Assembly (NCBI GenBank): GCA_000752215.1
Contig: CCFG01000008.1
Span: forward strand, 607-64,606
Origin: a bacterium MS4
GTDB lineage: Bacteria > Bacillota > Clostridia > Oscillospirales > Acutalibacteraceae
Reading direction: 5' to 3'
DNA: 64,000 bases
Below, one piece after another: positions 53,199 through 60,503 of the stretch. The translations under genes were made by a program, and so were the position numbers. Numbering within the stretch: the first letter of the stretch is position 1; every line of letters starts with the position of its first letter. The notes under the pieces were generated by a model, which worked only from the letters and a program-made list of their open reading frames with translations, was not told the DNA's origin and made no database searches.

Positions 53199-54095
53199 AT
53201 GCCACTGACGCACTTAGATAAACTGGAGGCTGAGGCCATCTATATTTTCCGGGAGGTAGCCGCGGAATGTGAGCGGCCGGTCATGCTCTATTCCATCGGC
53301 AAGGACTCGTCGGTTATGCTCCATCTGGCCCTGAAAGCCTTCTATCCCGAAAAACCGCCCTTTCCCTTTCTGCACATCGACACCAGCTGGAAGTTTCATG
53401 AAATGATTGAATTCCGGGACAGGCGGGCAAAGGAACTGGGCATCAATATGCTGGTTCATCGCAATGAAGCCGCGATCGCTCAGGGAATCAACCCGTTCGA
53501 CCACGGCGCGGCCTATACCGACATCATGAAGACGCAGGCGCTCAGGGACGCGCTGACCCAATATCAGTTTACGGCGGCTTTTGGCGGCGGACGGCGCGAC
53601 GAGGAGAAGTCGCGCGCCAAGGAACGGATTTTTTCTTTCCGCAATGAACATCATGCCTGGGACCCCAAAAACCAGCGGCCCGAAATGTGGAAGCTTTACA
53701 ATACCCGGATCAACAAAGGCGAAAGCATGCGGGTATTCCCCATTTCCAACTGGACGGAAAAAGATATCTGGCAATACATACGCCGTGAAAATATTGAGAT
53801 CGTGCCGCTGTATTTTGCCGCCGAGCGCCCGGTGGTGTACCGGGACGGCAATATCATTATGGTGGACGACGACCGGATGCGCCTGTTTCCGGGAGAAAAG
53901 CCGCAGATGAAAAAGGTGCGTTTCCGCACTTTGGGCTGCTACCCCCTTACCGGCGGGGTGGAATCCGAGGCCGACACGCTGGACGCGGTGATTGCCGAAA
54001 CGCTTGCCGCCGTGACCTCCGAGCGTACCAGCCGGGTCATTGACAACGAAGAGGCGGGAAGCATGGAACGGCGCAAACGGGAGGGATATTTCTAA
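53199..54095 (+). CDS. cysD: Sulfate adenylyltransferase subunit 2
   Basis: 298 residues of the PAPS-reductase/ATP-sulfurylase fold. The PP-loop [36 protein letters not shown], and [33 protein letters not shown] are diagnostic of CysD. It makes APS from ATP and sulfate, with CysN coupling GTP hydrolysis. ATG 53199 has AGGAGTG upstream; the GTG at 53190 is less likely. Its stop overlaps the cysN start (TAATG). Confidence 0.96.
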   Translation: MPLTHLDKLEAEAIYIFREVAAECERPVMLYSIGKDSSVMLHLALKAFYPEKPPFPFLHIDTSWKFHEMIEFRDRRAKELGINMLVHRNEAAIAQGINPFDHGAAYTDIMKTQALRDALTQYQFTAAFGGGRRDEEKSRAKERIFSFRNEHHAWDPKNQRPEMWKLYNTRINKGESMRVFPISNWTEKDIWQYIRRENIEIVPLYFAAERPVVYRDGNIIMVDDDRMRLFPGEKPQMKKVRFRTLGCYPLTGGVESEADTLDAVIAETLAAVTSERTSRVIDNEEAGSMERRKREGYF

Positions 54096-55708
54096 TGAGC
54101 AATGCGGAAAACGGACTTCTAAAATTTATCACGTGCGGCAGCGTGGACGACGGAAAATCCACCCTGATCGGGCATATCCTTTACGATTCCAAGCTGCTGT
54201 ACACCGATCAGGAGCAGGCGCTGGTCCTGGACAGTCAGGTGGGCAGCCGGGGAGGGAAAATCGACTACTCTCTCCTGCTGGACGGCCTGATGGCCGAGCG
54301 CGAGCAGGGAATCACCATTGACGTGGCCTACCGTTACTTTACCACGGACCGGCGCAGCTTCATTGTGGCGGACACCCCCGGCCATGAGGAATACACCCGG
54401 AATATGGCGGTGGGGGCATCCTTTGCCGACCTGGCGGTGATTCTGGTAGACGCCTCTCAGGGCGTGCTGGTACAGACCCGCCGTCACGCACGGATCTGCG
54501 CCCTGATGGGCATCCGGTATTTCGTGTTCGCGGTAAACAAAATGGACTTGATCGGATATGATGAAAAACGCTTTCTTGAGATTTCCGGGGAGATCGGAAA
54601 GCTCCGGGCGGAGCTGGGGCTGGAAAACGCGGTTATCATCCCCGTTTCGGCAACCGAGGGCGACAATGTCACCCAGCATTCCGGTAAAATGGCGTGGTAT
54701 CGCGGCGAGACCCTTTTGGAGCATCTGGAAACGGTGGACATTTCGGGGGGCGCGCCGGAATCCGGGTTCTATATGCCGGTGCAGCGGGTATGCCGTCCGG
54801 ACCACAGCTTCCGCGGCTTTCAGGGACAGATTGAAACCGGAAAAGTCGCGGTCGGCGATCTGCTGACCGCTCTGCCCAGCGGCGAAGCCGCGCTGGTCAA
54901 GTCGATTCATATCGCGGATAAACAGTCGGAGAACGCGGCTCTGGGCCAGTCCGTGACCATTCAGCTGGACCGCGAGGTGGATGTTTCGCGCGGCTGTGTG
55001 CTGGCCAGAAACGCAGAACTGAAAACGGCAAAATCCTTCTCGGCCACCCTGCTCTGGATGGATGACCAGAAGCTGGTTCCCGGAAAGGATTACTGGATTA
55101 AGCTGGGGACAAAGCTGCTCCCCGCCATTGTTACGGGAATCCGCCATAAGGTGGACGTAAACAGCGGCGCGCTGCTTTCCGCCAGCTCAGTTACCAAAAA
55201 TGAAATCGTCCGGTGCGAGATCGTGCTTTCCGAACCGGCGGTGCTGGATGAATTCCGTCTGCACAAAACGCTGGGCGAGCTGATTTTAATTGACCGGGTC
55301 ACCCACGCCACCGCCGCCTGCGGCGTCATTGAGGCCGCAGGGGACGGAAAGCGGGACGGTGTTTTCCTGCGCGACGGCTCCGACAAGCTGAAAATCAACC
55401 TTTTCGACCATTTTTACTATCATGCGGACGTCCATACCGTTCTGCGGCACAGCCCTTCGCCGGTCACCTATGCAAAGGGGGATGCGCTGCCCCTGCAGAG
55501 CGGAGCCTTCGAATATCCTGCCGATTTCGATCTGGCGTCCGACTTTGGCTTTGCCAATATCCGGGGCGGCGTTTTTGCCGGATTTGGTCCGCGTGAATGC
55601 CGATACCCTCTCCTGGACGCAAATGGTATCGAATTGGAAACAAACCCGCCGCGGGACTTTGGAAAGTACCGCAGGGTGATGGTTTGGGAGAAAGATTATG
55701 AGATTTAG
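54095..55708 (+). CDS. cysN: Sulfate adenylyltransferase subunit 1 (GTPase) with C-terminal extension
   Basis: 537 residues. GTPase motifs: G1 GSVDDGKS (15-22), G3 DTPGH (93-97), G4 NKMD (148-151), followed by EF-Tu-like domains 2 and 3. CysN is usually about 475 residues without CysC; here an extra 90-100 residues follow domain 3, including FGFANIRGGVFAGFGPRECRYPLLD. The extension has no P-loop, so it is not an APS kinase, in keeping with use of APS rather than PAPS. It activates CysD. Overlaps cysD by one base. Confidence 0.94.
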   Translation: MSNAENGLLKFITCGSVDDGKSTLIGHILYDSKLLYTDQEQALVLDSQVGSRGGKIDYSLLLDGLMAEREQGITIDVAYRYFTTDRRSFIVADTPGHEEYTRNMAVGASFADLAVILVDASQGVLVQTRRHARICALMGIRYFVFAVNKMDLIGYDEKRFLEISGEIGKLRAELGLENAVIIPVSATEGDNVTQHSGKMAWYRGETLLEHLETVDISGGAPESGFYMPVQRVCRPDHSFRGFQGQIETGKVAVGDLLTALPSGEAALVKSIHIADKQSENAALGQSVTIQLDREVDVSRGCVLARNAELKTAKSFSATLLWMDDQKLVPGKDYWIKLGTKLLPAIVTGIRHKVDVNSGALLSASSVTKNEIVRCEIVLSEPAVLDEFRLHKTLGELILIDRVTHATAACGVIEAAGDGKRDGVFLRDGSDKLKINLFDHFYYHADVHTVLRHSPSPVTYAKGDALPLQSGAFEYPADFDLASDFGFANIRGGVFAGFGPRECRYPLLDANGIELETNPPRDFGKYRRVMVWEKDYEI

Positions 55709-55803
55709 CATAAAGCCGCTGCACGGCGGCATGGGCGGAGCGATTTTCACCCTCCGGCCGGATTCCCGGACGGTTTCCAAAATACAAGAAAGCGGTGATT
55801 CTA

Positions 55804-56664
55804 ATGGCGACTGATTACAAAGCGTTAAAAAACGGTGGATTTATGAGGCAGGTGCAGAAAAATAATTTTTCCCTCCGGCTGAAGGTGGTGGGTGGAAACC
55901 TTACTGCCGACCAGCTTTTGACTGTCGCCGAGATCAGCAAAAAATACGGCGACGGGTACGTGCACCTTACCTCCCGGCAGGGAGTGGAGATCCCCTTCAT
56001 CAAGCTGGACGATGTGGAGCCGGTCAAGGCAGAACTGAAAGCAGGAGGCGTCGACACCGGCGTGTGCGGGCCCCGCGTGCGCACGGTCACAGCCTGTCAG
56101 GGCAGCAAAATCTGCTCCTCCGGCTGCATCGACACCTACTCGCTGGCGGTGGAAATTTCCGACCGCTATTTTGGCCGGGAGCTGCCCCACAAATTCAAAT
56201 TCGGGATCACCGGCTGTATGAACAACTGCCTCAAGGCAGAGGAAAACGATCTGGGCATTAAGGGCGGCTATGCGGTCGAGTGGCTTCCGGATGCCTGTAC
56301 CCTCTGCGGCGTGTGCTCGAAAGCCTGCCGGGAAGGGGCCATCACCCAAACCGACAGCGAGATTCTGCTGGACGAAAGCAAATGCAGCTATTGCGGCCGG
56401 TGTGCCAAATCCTGTCCCTTTGACGCGTGGAAAAGCGAACCGGGGTATCTTCTTTCTTTCGGCGGCACCTTTGGGAACCTGATCGCCAAGGGAAAGCAGT
56501 TTTTGCCCATTGTCCATGACAAGGAGACGCTGTTCCGGGTGGCTGACGCGGCCCTGACGTTTTTTGATCGGCACGCCAAGCCCAGCGAACGTTTCCGGGT
56601 GGCTATCGACCGGACTGGCTGGGACGTATTCCAAGCAGAAATGGAGGCGGCGTATCGTGGGTGA
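55804..56664 (+). CDS. Small siroheme sulfite reductase with ferredoxin domain
   Basis: 286 residues. A half-length sulfite/nitrite reductase domain followed by an internal two-cluster ferredoxin. Siroheme-linked cluster: Cys98, Cys104 (C-x5-C), Cys138, Cys142 (C-x3-C). Ferredoxin: Cys165, 168, 171, 175 and Cys194, 197, 200, 204. It reduces sulfite to sulfide; small one-subunit forms like this occur in anaerobes for assimilation. GAAAGCGGTGATTCTA precedes ATG 55804. The last codons overlap tusA. It receives electrons from reduced ferredoxin (inference). Confidence 0.92.
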   Translation: MATDYKALKNGGFMRQVQKNNFSLRLKVVGGNLTADQLLTVAEISKKYGDGYVHLTSRQGVEIPFIKLDDVEPVKAELKAGGVDTGVCGPRVRTVTACQGSKICSSGCIDTYSLAVEISDRYFGRELPHKFKFGITGCMNNCLKAEENDLGIKGGYAVEWLPDACTLCGVCSKACREGAITQTDSEILLDESKCSYCGRCAKSCPFDAWKSEPGYLLSFGGTFGNLIAKGKQFLPIVHDKETLFRVADAALTFFDRHAKPSERFRVAIDRTGWDVFQAEMEAAYRG

Positions 56665-56902
56665 ATACCTCATTGATGAAACAGTGGATATCACGGATGT
56701 GGTTTGCCCGGTGACCTTTGTCAAGGCAAAGGTCGCGCTGGAGGAACTGGAGGAGGGACAGATTCTCTCTATTCGCATGAATGACGGTGAGCCGGTGCAG
56801 AATGTGCCCCGCAGTGTCAAAGAAGAGGGGCATCAGATTCTGAAGCTCACCGACAACGGCGACGGCACCTATAACCTCATTGTCCGGAAAACGGCCGATT
56901 AA
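56657..56902 (+). CDS. tusA: TusA-family sulfur carrier protein
   Basis: 81 residues. The TusA core DVVCPVTFVKAKVALEELEEGQILSIRMNDGEPVQNVPRSVKEEGH is clear, with Cys17 at the usual place (family motif CPxP; here CPVT). It carries persulfide sulfur. The start is GTG 56657 with GGAGG 9 nt upstream; it overlaps the sulfite reductase end by 8 nt. In this locus it may shuttle sulfur between the sulfite reductase product and the ThiS-like carrier (inference). Confidence 0.85.
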   Translation: MGEYLIDETVDITDVVCPVTFVKAKVALEELEEGQILSIRMNDGEPVQNVPRSVKEEGHQILKLTDNGDGTYNLIVRKTAD

Positions 56903-57018
56903 GTGCCGGTCAGGTGATCGGCAAAGTCCGGACAGATACGCGGAACAGCTCCGCAAGTTGGGGTTACAGGCAGGGAAACAATACGTAAAACGATCAATTG
57001 AATTTTGGAGGAGTCAAA

Positions 57019-57228
57019 ATGAAACTTACCGTGGCCGGAGTTCAAAAAGAATACGCCGGGGGTTTGACTGTAGCACAGCTGATCGAACGGGAGCAGGTGG
57101 AAACGCCGGAGTATGTTACCGTATCGGTCAACGATGAATTTATACAGAGAGATACCTTTTCCGAAACCGTTCTGCGGGACGGCGATATCGTGGAATTTCT
57201 GTACTTCATGGGAGGAGGGCAACTCTGA
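57019..57228 (+). CDS. ThiS/MoaD-like sulfur carrier with blocked GG tail (HcyS-like)
   Basis: 69 residues of the ubiquitin-like ThiS/MoaD family, with VAGVQKEYAGGLTVAQLIEREQ and VSVNDEFIQRDTF. The tail reads FLYFMGGGQL: the usual C-terminal Gly-Gly is followed by extra residues. This needs trimming before adenylation, and a JAMM protease is encoded two genes downstream. In Wolinella, HcyS has such an extension removed by HcyD. GGAGGAG precedes ATG 57019. Its stop overlaps the E1 start (TGATG). Confidence 0.85.
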   Translation: MKLTVAGVQKEYAGGLTVAQLIEREQVETPEYVTVSVNDEFIQRDTFSETVLRDGDIVEFLYFMGGGQL

Positions 57229-58031
57229 TGGCTTTTACCAATGACCAGCTGGAACGCTATTCCCGCCATATTATCCTGTCCGAAGTGGGCGTGAAAGGGC
57301 AGAAAAAGCTGTTGAACGCCAAGGTGCTGATTATCGGGGCGGGGGGCCTGGGCGCGCCCGCCGCTCTCTACCTGGCCGCCGCCGGAGTGGGGACCATCGG
57401 CATCGCCGACGCCGACGAGGTGGACCTGTCCAACCTTCAGCGGCAGGTCATTCATACCACCCCGGACTTAGGCAAGGCAAAGGTGCAGTCGGCCAGAGAG
57501 ACCATGGAGGCCATCAACCCGGACATTACGGTCAATACCTACCGGACCTTTGTGTCGGCGGACAACATCATGAAGCTGATTGCGGATTATGATTTTATCA
57601 TTGACGGCACCGATAATTTCCCCGCAAAATTCCTTATCAACGACGCCTGTGTGCTGGCGAAAAAGCCCTTTTCCCATGCGGGGATCATCCGCTTCAGGGG
57701 CCAGCTCATGACCTATGTACCGGGGCAGGGTCCGTGCTATCGCTGCGTTTTCAAAGAGCCGCCCCCGCCGGACGCGGTACCCACCTGCAGGCAGGCCGGG
57801 GTCATCGGGGCTATGGGGGGCGTGATCGGCTCCCTGCAGGCCATGGAAGCGGTCAAATACATCATCGGCAGGGGGGAGCTCCTGACCGGGTACCTGCTGA
57901 CTTATGACGCCCTCAAAATGGAGTTTCGTAAAATCAAGCTGCCGCCGGCGAAGGACTGCGCCGTCTGCGGGGAGCATCCCACCATTTTGAAGCCGTTTGA
58001 TTACGAACAGGCGGTGTGTGATTTAAAATGA
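57228..58031 (+). CDS. E1-like adenylyltransferase (ThiF/MoeB/HcyF type)
   Basis: 267 residues. Nucleotide loop GAGGLG (37-42), Arg72 in NLQRQ, Asp126 and Asp129 in DGTDNF, and zinc Cys170/173 (CYRC) with Cys244/247 (CAVC). A Cys187 in VPTCRQAG is a candidate thioester or persulfide site. It adenylates the C-terminal glycine of the ThiS-like carrier. ATG 57228 overlaps the carrier stop by one base, and the JAMM gene overlaps its own stop (ATGA), which ties the three genes. No thiazole synthesis genes are nearby, so thiamin or molybdopterin use is less likely. Confidence 0.92.
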   Translation: MAFTNDQLERYSRHIILSEVGVKGQKKLLNAKVLIIGAGGLGAPAALYLAAAGVGTIGIADADEVDLSNLQRQVIHTTPDLGKAKVQSARETMEAINPDITVNTYRTFVSADNIMKLIADYDFIIDGTDNFPAKFLINDACVLAKKPFSHAGIIRFRGQLMTYVPGQGPCYRCVFKEPPPPDAVPTCRQAGVIGAMGGVIGSLQAMEAVKYIIGRGELLTGYLLTYDALKMEFRKIKLPPAKDCAVCGEHPTILKPFDYEQAVCDLK

Positions 58032-58438
58032 CTGTCAGACTCAAACAGGCGGATTATGACGCCATTGTTGCCCACGCAAAAGCGGGCTTGCCCAACGAAT
58101 CCTGCGGGCTGATTGCGGGAACGGCAGAGGGCGGTCTTAAAACCGTGGAAAAGGTGTACCTTTTATCAAACCCCGACCAAAGTCCGGAGCATTTTTCCAT
58201 TGACCCCGGGGAACAGCTTGCGGCTGTCCGGGATATGCGCGCGCTGGGCCTTTCGCCGCTCGGAAACTTTCACTCTCATCCTTCCACTCCCGCGCGGCCG
58301 TCCGGGGAAGATATCCGGTTGGCCTATGATTCAAAGGCCAGCTACCTGATTCTTTCATTGGCAAAGGAAACGCCGGTACTGAAAGCGTTCGGGATCGCGG
58401 ACGGCATGGTTACGCCGCAGACGCTGGAAATAATATAG
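58028..58438 (+). CDS. JAMM (Mov34/MPN) metalloprotease, HcyD/Mec-like
   Basis: 136 residues. Catalytic Glu24 in NESCGLI, His82 and His84 in FHSHP, Ser92 and Asp95 in PSGED form a full JAMM zinc site. In Mycobacterium, Mec releases Cys from the CysO-Cys adduct; in Wolinella, HcyD trims the HcyS precursor. Here the partner carrier ends in GGGQL, so trimming is the probable job. Start ATG 58028 overlaps the E1 stop. Last gene of the sulfur operon. Confidence 0.9.
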   Translation: MTVRLKQADYDAIVAHAKAGLPNESCGLIAGTAEGGLKTVEKVYLLSNPDQSPEHFSIDPGEQLAAVRDMRALGLSPLGNFHSHPSTPARPSGEDIRLAYDSKASYLILSLAKETPVLKAFGIADGMVTPQTLEII

Positions 58439-58533
58439 GACTGCCGCAACACCTTTTTGACTTTTTAAGGACACGCGAATGCTGTGTGAGGCCGGAAAGG
58501 ATCAAGTGTTGGGCAATAAAACAGAAGAGTGAT

Positions 58534-58571
58534 AAAAAAGAAGCCGGGCATTGATGCCCGGCTTCTTTTTC
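58534..58571. terminator. Bidirectional terminator after the sulfur operon
   Basis: AAAAAGAAGCCGGGCAT pairs with ATGCCCGGCTTCTTTTT around TG. It serves the JAMM gene and the converging methyltransferase gene. Confidence 0.9.
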
Positions 58572-58909
58572 TATAGGTCCTTTGGAATATTCTCCCGTAT
58601 GTCCGACGCGTCCCGCCGCCAGATGCTTCGTTTTAAATCCACATTGCCGTTGTCTTTAAAACACACGCCTTCGTTTGACAGAAGCGTCCGCTGTTCGTTC
58701 CAGCCGGGGACCAGCCGCCCTGTGCTGTTTACCACCCTGTGGCAGGGCAGCTCCAGATATCGGGGTGCGCTGTGCAGGGCATGTCCGACCAGTCTTGCGT
58801 ATTGCGGCATCCCCAGCATCAAAGCAATCTGTCCGTACGTTGTGACCCTGCCGTACGGGATAACGGCGACCACACGGTAAACCAGATTATAAAATTCTTC
58901 CCTTTTCAT
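58571..58909 (-). CDS. MGMT-family protein (methylated-DNA-cysteine methyltransferase domain only)
   Basis: 112 residues, only the C-terminal DNA-binding domain of O6-alkylguanine-DNA alkyltransferases. VVAVIPYGRVTTYGQIALMLGMPQYARLVGHAL and the active-site LPCHRVVNSTGRLVPG are clear; the reactive Cys is kept, unlike in Trp-type ATL proteins. It may repair alkylated guanine or flag it. I start at ATG 58909, preceded by GGAGGCTGC; the longer frame to 59203 crosses the palindromic element and belongs to no gene. Confidence 0.85.
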   Translation of the reverse strand: MKREEFYNLVYRVVAVIPYGRVTTYGQIALMLGMPQYARLVGHALHSAPRYLELPCHRVVNSTGRLVPGWNEQRTLLSNEGVCFKDNGNVDLKRSIWRRDASDIRENIPKDL

Positions 58910-58928
58910 GCAGCCTCCATAATCTCTA

Positions 58929-58995
58929 TAGGAATTCCATTTAGTTTTCGAGATAAAACATGTTCCTTGTTGCAAAACCAACTGGAAATGCTGTA
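58929..58995 (-). repeat. Palindromic element copy E, lacking the central GC stem
   Basis: AATTCCATTTAGTTTTCGAGA and CAACTGGAAATGCTGTA ends (each under 22 bases and matching copies B and C) are present, but the TCCCCCGCC-GAA-GGCGGGGGA core is missing, leaving ACATGTTCC joined to TTGTTGC. It lies between the MGMT gene and rpoN. Confidence 0.75.
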
Positions 58996-59051
58996 CCTCC
59001 ATTGTGCCCGGCAGCACGGGGCCATGGCTGCTTCCCAAAACGCCATAGCCT

Positions 59052-60488
59052 TCATCGGTACATTTTCCGTTTTTCCGCTGCGGGGATTTCCATCTCATAC
59101 CGATATTTTGCCACGGTACGCCTGGAAATGTCAATGCCCTTTTCCTGAAGGCTCCGGGTGATCTTCTGATCCGAGAGCGGCGCGGATTTGTTTTCGCGCT
59201 CAATCAGGCTGCGGATGGTCTCCTTGATTTGCAGAGAAGAAAAACAGTCTTCTTTTCCCCGTGCCTGTATTCTTGAAGTAAAGAGGGATTTGATGCTGAC
59301 TGTCCCGGAGGAACACACGATGTACTTTCCGGAAATTGCGCGGCTGACTGTCGACTGGTGCAGATGAAGCCGGTCCGCGACCTCTGCGATAGACATCGGC
59401 TTCAGGCAGGATACGCCGTGTTCAAAATAATCCTTCTGAAGCTCGACGATCTTCTCCAGTACGCGCAGCACGGTGCTTTTCCGGCTGGACAGCTGCTTTA
59501 TGAGGAACGACGCCTGTTTTGTTTTATCTTTGAGATACGCGAGGGTTTCGCGGTCATTTTCTTCGAAAAGTAATTTTTGATAAAAACTGCTGATGTGCAG
59601 ATGGGGAAAAGCCTTCTCATTGTCCCGAATAAAAAAACCTCCCTGCCCGTCTTTACAAATGACCGCCTCGGGGATGATGTATCCGCCGCTGCGGTCCGTC
59701 TGAAACCCCCGGGAGGGAATCGGGTTCAGGCCGCGGATAAAATCGCACAATTTTTTCGCGGTCTGAAGGGAAGTGCCAAGCCGGTTCGCAATAAGCTGCA
59801 TTTTATTTTCGCTCAGGAGCCCGAGATGTTTTTCAATGATCTCTTTGGCCATCGCCGTGTCACACTCCGCACACCGCCCCAGTTGAAGCAGCAGGCATTC
59901 CGTTATATTTGCGGCGCCGACCCCCGGCGGCTGCATCGTCTGAACAATTTTTATAGCTTCCTTTATTTTTTCGACCGGCAGCCCCAAATGCCGGGAAAGC
60001 TCTTCGACACTGCTGCCGAGATACCCTTTTTCAGTAAGGTCCTGAATGATGTAGCTGCAAATACGCCCGGCAGTCCGTTCGACTTCCTTTTCTCCAAGCT
60101 GGCGCAGAAGATAATCGGTAAAGGTATCTTCCGCTGAAAGCGTAGCGTACGGGTCAAAATTCTCCTCATCGCCATAAAAGGGCTGACGGACGCCGGGGAC
60201 GCAGCCGTCCAGAGAAAGCATTTTAGCAATTTCCATGGCCGTTTTCGCGTCCTGATAGGATTCGCCGTCGTCAGCCAGCGCACAGTCGGAAAACAGGGGG
60301 TCTTCCTGCGGGCCATCGCCGTCATACTCCAGCACCGGATTTTCCATGACGGCTTCTTCCACCCGCTGCCGCAATTCCACAAGGGGCATCTGCAGAAGGG
60401 CAAGGGATTCTCTCATCTCCGCCGTCAAGTTCAGCTTCTGGCTTTGGTTCTGCCTCTGCGTCTGATTTTTTACAAATGAAAGCTCCAC
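59052..60488 (-). CDS. rpoN: RNA polymerase sigma-54 factor
   Basis: 478 residues. An N-terminal Gln/Leu-rich region (QTQRQNQSQKLNLTAEMRESLALLQMPLVELRQ), the core-binding domain and the C-terminal DNA-binding domain ending with RpoN-box residues SRRTVAKYRYEM. It directs RNA polymerase to -24/-12 promoters, always with an AAA+ activator. The start is GTG 60488 with AAGGTGA upstream. It follows ptsI by 15 bp, so it is the last gene of a PTS operon whose own promoter is of the sigma-54 type. Confidence 0.96.
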   Translation of the reverse strand: MELSFVKNQTQRQNQSQKLNLTAEMRESLALLQMPLVELRQRVEEAVMENPVLEYDGDGPQEDPLFSDCALADDGESYQDAKTAMEIAKMLSLDGCVPGVRQPFYGDEENFDPYATLSAEDTFTDYLLRQLGEKEVERTAGRICSYIIQDLTEKGYLGSSVEELSRHLGLPVEKIKEAIKIVQTMQPPGVGAANITECLLLQLGRCAECDTAMAKEIIEKHLGLLSENKMQLIANRLGTSLQTAKKLCDFIRGLNPIPSRGFQTDRSGGYIIPEAVICKDGQGGFFIRDNEKAFPHLHISSFYQKLLFEENDRETLAYLKDKTKQASFLIKQLSSRKSTVLRVLEKIVELQKDYFEHGVSCLKPMSIAEVADRLHLHQSTVSRAISGKYIVCSSGTVSIKSLFTSRIQARGKEDCFSSLQIKETIRSLIERENKSAPLSDQKITRSLQEKGIDISRRTVAKYRYEMEIPAAEKRKMYR

Positions 60489-60503
60489 AAAATCACCTTC
60501 TGG

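Noticed and set aside
55410-55708. CysC (APS kinase) fused to CysN
   Set aside because: The extra C-terminal residues have no Walker A motif, and the pathway here reduces APS directly.
57019-58438. Thiamin or molybdopterin sulfur-transfer genes
   Set aside because: No thiG, thiH, moaE or related genes are near; the carrier tail and JAMM protease fit an amino-acid sulfur system better.
58609-59203. Longer start for the MGMT-family protein
   Set aside because: The upstream part of this frame crosses element copy E and the end of rpoN on the same strand; ATG 58909 has a GGAGG site.
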